Shown in pieces: positions 5,416-7,023 of a stretch of 7,023 nucleotides of DNA. Origin of the DNA: DUMC01 sp035362115 (lineage in GTDB: Bacteria; Bacillota; Clostridia; Acetivibrionales; DUMC01); NCBI GenBank assembly GCA_035362115.1, contig DAOSDD010000226.1:1-7023 (forward strand), read 5' to 3'. Numbering within the stretch: the stretch's first letter is position 1; each line of letters begins with the position of its first letter. The notes beneath the pieces are model-generated. The model saw only the letters and a program-made list of their open reading frames with translations. It made no database searches and was not told where the DNA came from. Position numbers and translations under genes: made by a program.

Positions 5416-6327
5416 TTGGCAAGCAATATTGTTGTAAATCAGGTAGCGATACTTTTTTTAATTATGGTAACGGGTTTTGCAGCGAAGAAATGTGGAATCA
5501 TCAATTTGGAAACGAGAAAAAAATTATCGGAAATGCTTGTAAGGATAACTTTACCAGCCATGATAATATATTCATATACCCAGCAATTTTCAAGCGAACT
5601 CTTGCAGAAAGGCTGGATAATGCTTGTTTATTCCTTTACAATACATATCTTTTCCATAATATTAGCTAATTTTATATATTACAAATATCCTAAGGATATG
5701 AAAAATGTATTAAAGTTTATAACTATATATTCAAATTGCGGTTATATGGGGTTACCCATTCTTGAGGCTTTGTTCGGGAAAACAGGGATTTTTTACGCTT
5801 CCATGTATATTACAGTATTCAATATTTTTACGTGGACCAATGGAGTTATGATATTTACTGGTGAGAAGGACATAAAATCATTTAAAAAAGCGCTGGTTAA
5901 TCCAGGAATAATTGCAGTTTTTATTGGGATTATAATTTTCATTTTTTCAATAAAACTACCATTGCCGGTTATCAAAACATTTGAAATACTTGGCACCATG
6001 ACAACACCTCTATCTATGCTTATTATAGGGTCGCTGATAGCGGATGTTAAATTCAAGGAACTGTTTTCGGGAGCAGCTCTGTATTATGGTGCTGCAGTAC
6101 GATTAATAGTGTTACCCCTTATTACTTTAGGTGTTATAAAGCTGACAGGGATAACTGACACTGTATTAATTGGTGCCTGTGTTACAACTGCTGCTATGCC
6201 CGCAGCTGCAAATACTGCAGTTTTTGCTGAAAGATATAACGGAGATTCGGCATTTGCTTCAAGAACAGTTGCTTTTACAACCATATTATCTATGATCACA
6301 ATACCTGCTATACTTTCGCTGATTTAA
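5416..6327 (+). CDS. AEC family (auxin efflux carrier-like) permease
   Basis: The product is a 303-aa polytopic inner-membrane protein of the AEC/Mem_trans (PF03547) type, whose bacterial members include malate and other organic-acid carriers. I count about ten hydrophobic segments in the family's two groups of five. The first group covers roughly residues 5-145 and the second roughly 160-303, with a Lys-rich cytoplasmic loop (150-160) between. Family signatures include SNCGYMGLPI (106-115) in the first half, and NPGI (162-165), TTPLSMLIIG (196-205) and AAMPAAANTAVFAERY (259-274) in the second, with helix-breaking Gly and Pro in the expected crossover helices. Length is typical for the bacterial family. 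Translation starts at TTG with a strong AGGGGG site. It sits 58 bp after yhaM without an obvious promoter or terminator between them, so the two are probably co-transcribed. No neighbouring metabolic gene indicates the substrate, so specificity cannot be given. Confidence 0.88.
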   Translation: MASNIVVNQVAILFLIMVTGFAAKKCGIINLETRKKLSEMLVRITLPAMIIYSYTQQFSSELLQKGWIMLVYSFTIHIFSIILANFIYYKYPKDMKNVLKFITIYSNCGYMGLPILEALFGKTGIFYASMYITVFNIFTWTNGVMIFTGEKDIKSFKKALVNPGIIAVFIGIIIFIFSIKLPLPVIKTFEILGTMTTPLSMLIIGSLIADVKFKELFSGAALYYGAAVRLIVLPLITLGVIKLTGITDTVLIGACVTTAAMPAAANTAVFAERYNGDSAFASRTVAFTTILSMITIPAILSLI

Positions 6328-6560
6328 AAATAATAAAATATAGCATCAAAACCATACACAGTCTTTTGAATTCCTGGTAAGGTTAGAAAGAATATTTATT
6401 TTCATAGAAATATTGTAGTATTACTTAATAAATCTTAAAATATCACCATTTTTGAGTTTGTTTGCCACACAAAAATATGGCAGTAATGGATTATTAATAA
6501 TTACATATTTGGGCAATACTAATACTGCAAAAATACATCAGGGAATGGTGAAATAAGATT

Positions 6561-7023
6561 ATGCAGTTTTATACATTTGCTACATATTTTATAATTGGAA
6601 CTATACTAGTACTTTTTTCATTGTTAATCTTTTCTGGTACAACAGGCAAAAAACGTGAATTTGAAATAGATGATGCAATACTTGGACCAGAAGAGTTAAA
6701 GGAACATGCAATAGGGATAGCAAGGAATCATTTTGTAAAAAGGAGTTCACGAACAGCAAATTGGCTTATATTAAGAATGAATAAAAACTATGCTGTTATT
6801 CTTGAAGCTTATAAAACATTAAATGCCGATATCCTTCATGACTTTCCCGTGCCTCCTGCAGCAGAATGGCTTCTTGATAATTTTTATGTTATTGAAGAGG
6901 AAGTTAAAGATATAAGATATAATTTGCCCGGAAAACACTTGAATCTGCTTCCAGTCTTGAAAAGTGGATATTTAAAAGGTTACCCCAGAATATTTGCTAT
7001 TGCATTGGAAATTGTTTCTCACT
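6561..7023 (+). CDS. NdvB/cyclic beta-1,2-glucan synthase-like protein, N-terminal part (cut by window end)
   Basis: The frame runs open from ATG 6561 through 154 codons to the window edge, with no stop. Residues 8-25 form a membrane segment; the rest looks cytoplasmic. The segment PPAAEWLLDNFYVIEEEV (98-115), followed by DIRYNLPGK (117-125) and LPVLKSGYLKGYPRIFAIAL (130-149), closely resembles the region near the N-terminus of NdvB/Cgs-type cyclic beta-1,2-glucan synthases and their clostridial homologues. Those are very large proteins combining a glycosyltransferase (GT84-type) region, membrane segments and a C-terminal GH94 phosphorylase-like region. The start is supported by GGTGA (6547-6551), 9 nt upstream. 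The 233-bp gap before it is very AT-rich, with small inverted repeats (such as TGCCA/TGGCA at 6463-6482) but no convincing promoter. Family is inferred from motifs recalled by eye; full domain content lies outside the window, so the product is not certain. Confidence 0.75.
   Translation, partial: MQFYTFATYFIIGTILVLFSLLIFSGTTGKKREFEIDDAILGPEELKEHAIGIARNHFVKRSSRTANWLILRMNKNYAVILEAYKTLNADILHDFPVPPAAEWLLDNFYVIEEEVKDIRYNLPGKHLNLLPVLKSGYLKGYPRIFAIALEIVSH

Noticed and set aside
5793..6299. Minus-strand open frames inside the AEC permease gene
   Set aside because: Antisense shadows of hydrophobic codons; the plus-strand frame has clear family motifs throughout.
6391..6482. Short inverted repeats after the permease (AATATTT/AAATATT and TGCCA/TGGCA) as terminator or riboswitch
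   Set aside because: The stems are 5-7 bp, neither is followed by a T-run, and no riboswitch core motif is recognisable. TTGCCA at 6462 has no matching -10 at proper spacing.
1..7023. Mobile element, phage, CRISPR or defence system
   Set aside because: No transposase, integrase, terminal inverted repeats, spacer-repeat array or toxin-antitoxin-like pair was seen; all genes are chromosomal-type, with no obvious break in composition.

Overview
The window reads as ordinary chromosome of a low-GC, Gram-positive anaerobe, most likely a member of the Clostridia. The base composition is AT-rich, ribosome binding sites are strong and purine-rich (GGAGG, GGGGG), sigma-A promoters are near consensus, and the gene set fits: a B12-dependent ribonucleotide reductase, a YhaM-type exonuclease, a membrane-anchored DUF4015 protein and the start of an NdvB-like giant enzyme. 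A cellulolytic, Ruminiclostridium-like clostridium would fit, but that genus call is inference. I see no phage, transposon or CRISPR signature.

Layout. Positions 1-206 are the tail of a plus-strand rRNA operon: the 3' end of 5S rRNA, a 13-bp GNRA-capped hairpin, tRNA-Asn(GUU) with encoded CCA, and a strong hairpin terminator that begins at the base after CCA. That terminator is symmetric and also serves the convergent minus-strand gene at 208-1512, a membrane-anchored DUF4015 putative glycoside hydrolase. The 408-bp divergent intergenic stretch 1513-1920 is dense with signals. It holds a minus-strand promoter (1651-1679) for the DUF4015 gene and a plus-strand promoter (1717-1744) for nrdJ. 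A 15/16-match NrdR operator overlaps the -10 of the nrdJ promoter, with a weaker second operator-like site downstream. The rest is a leader of about 170 nt carrying three tandem 19-bp repeats and no recognisable cobalamin riboswitch.

Positions 1921-4227 encode the class II ribonucleotide reductase NrdJ, complete with all expected catalytic cysteines. A separate consensus promoter (4333-4361) then drives a probable two-gene unit: a YhaM-type OB-fold/HD 3'-5' exonuclease (4398-5357) and an AEC-family (auxin efflux carrier-like) permease starting at TTG (5416-6327). The boundary between these two genes is a four-copy, 15-bp tandem repeat that copies the last codons and the stop of yhaM, giving four in-frame stop codons in series. 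After a 233-bp AT-rich gap (6328-6560), in which I see no convincing promoter or terminator, an open frame from 6561 to the window edge encodes the N-terminus of an NdvB/cyclic beta-1,2-glucan synthase-like protein.

Functionally the genes are mostly unrelated housekeeping neighbours: dNTP supply under NrdR control, RNA or DNA end processing, small-solute transport, and two carbohydrate-active envelope proteins. I find no convincing new multi-gene system. The most unusual signals are non-coding: the repeat array in the nrdJ leader and the serial-stop repeat at the end of yhaM.
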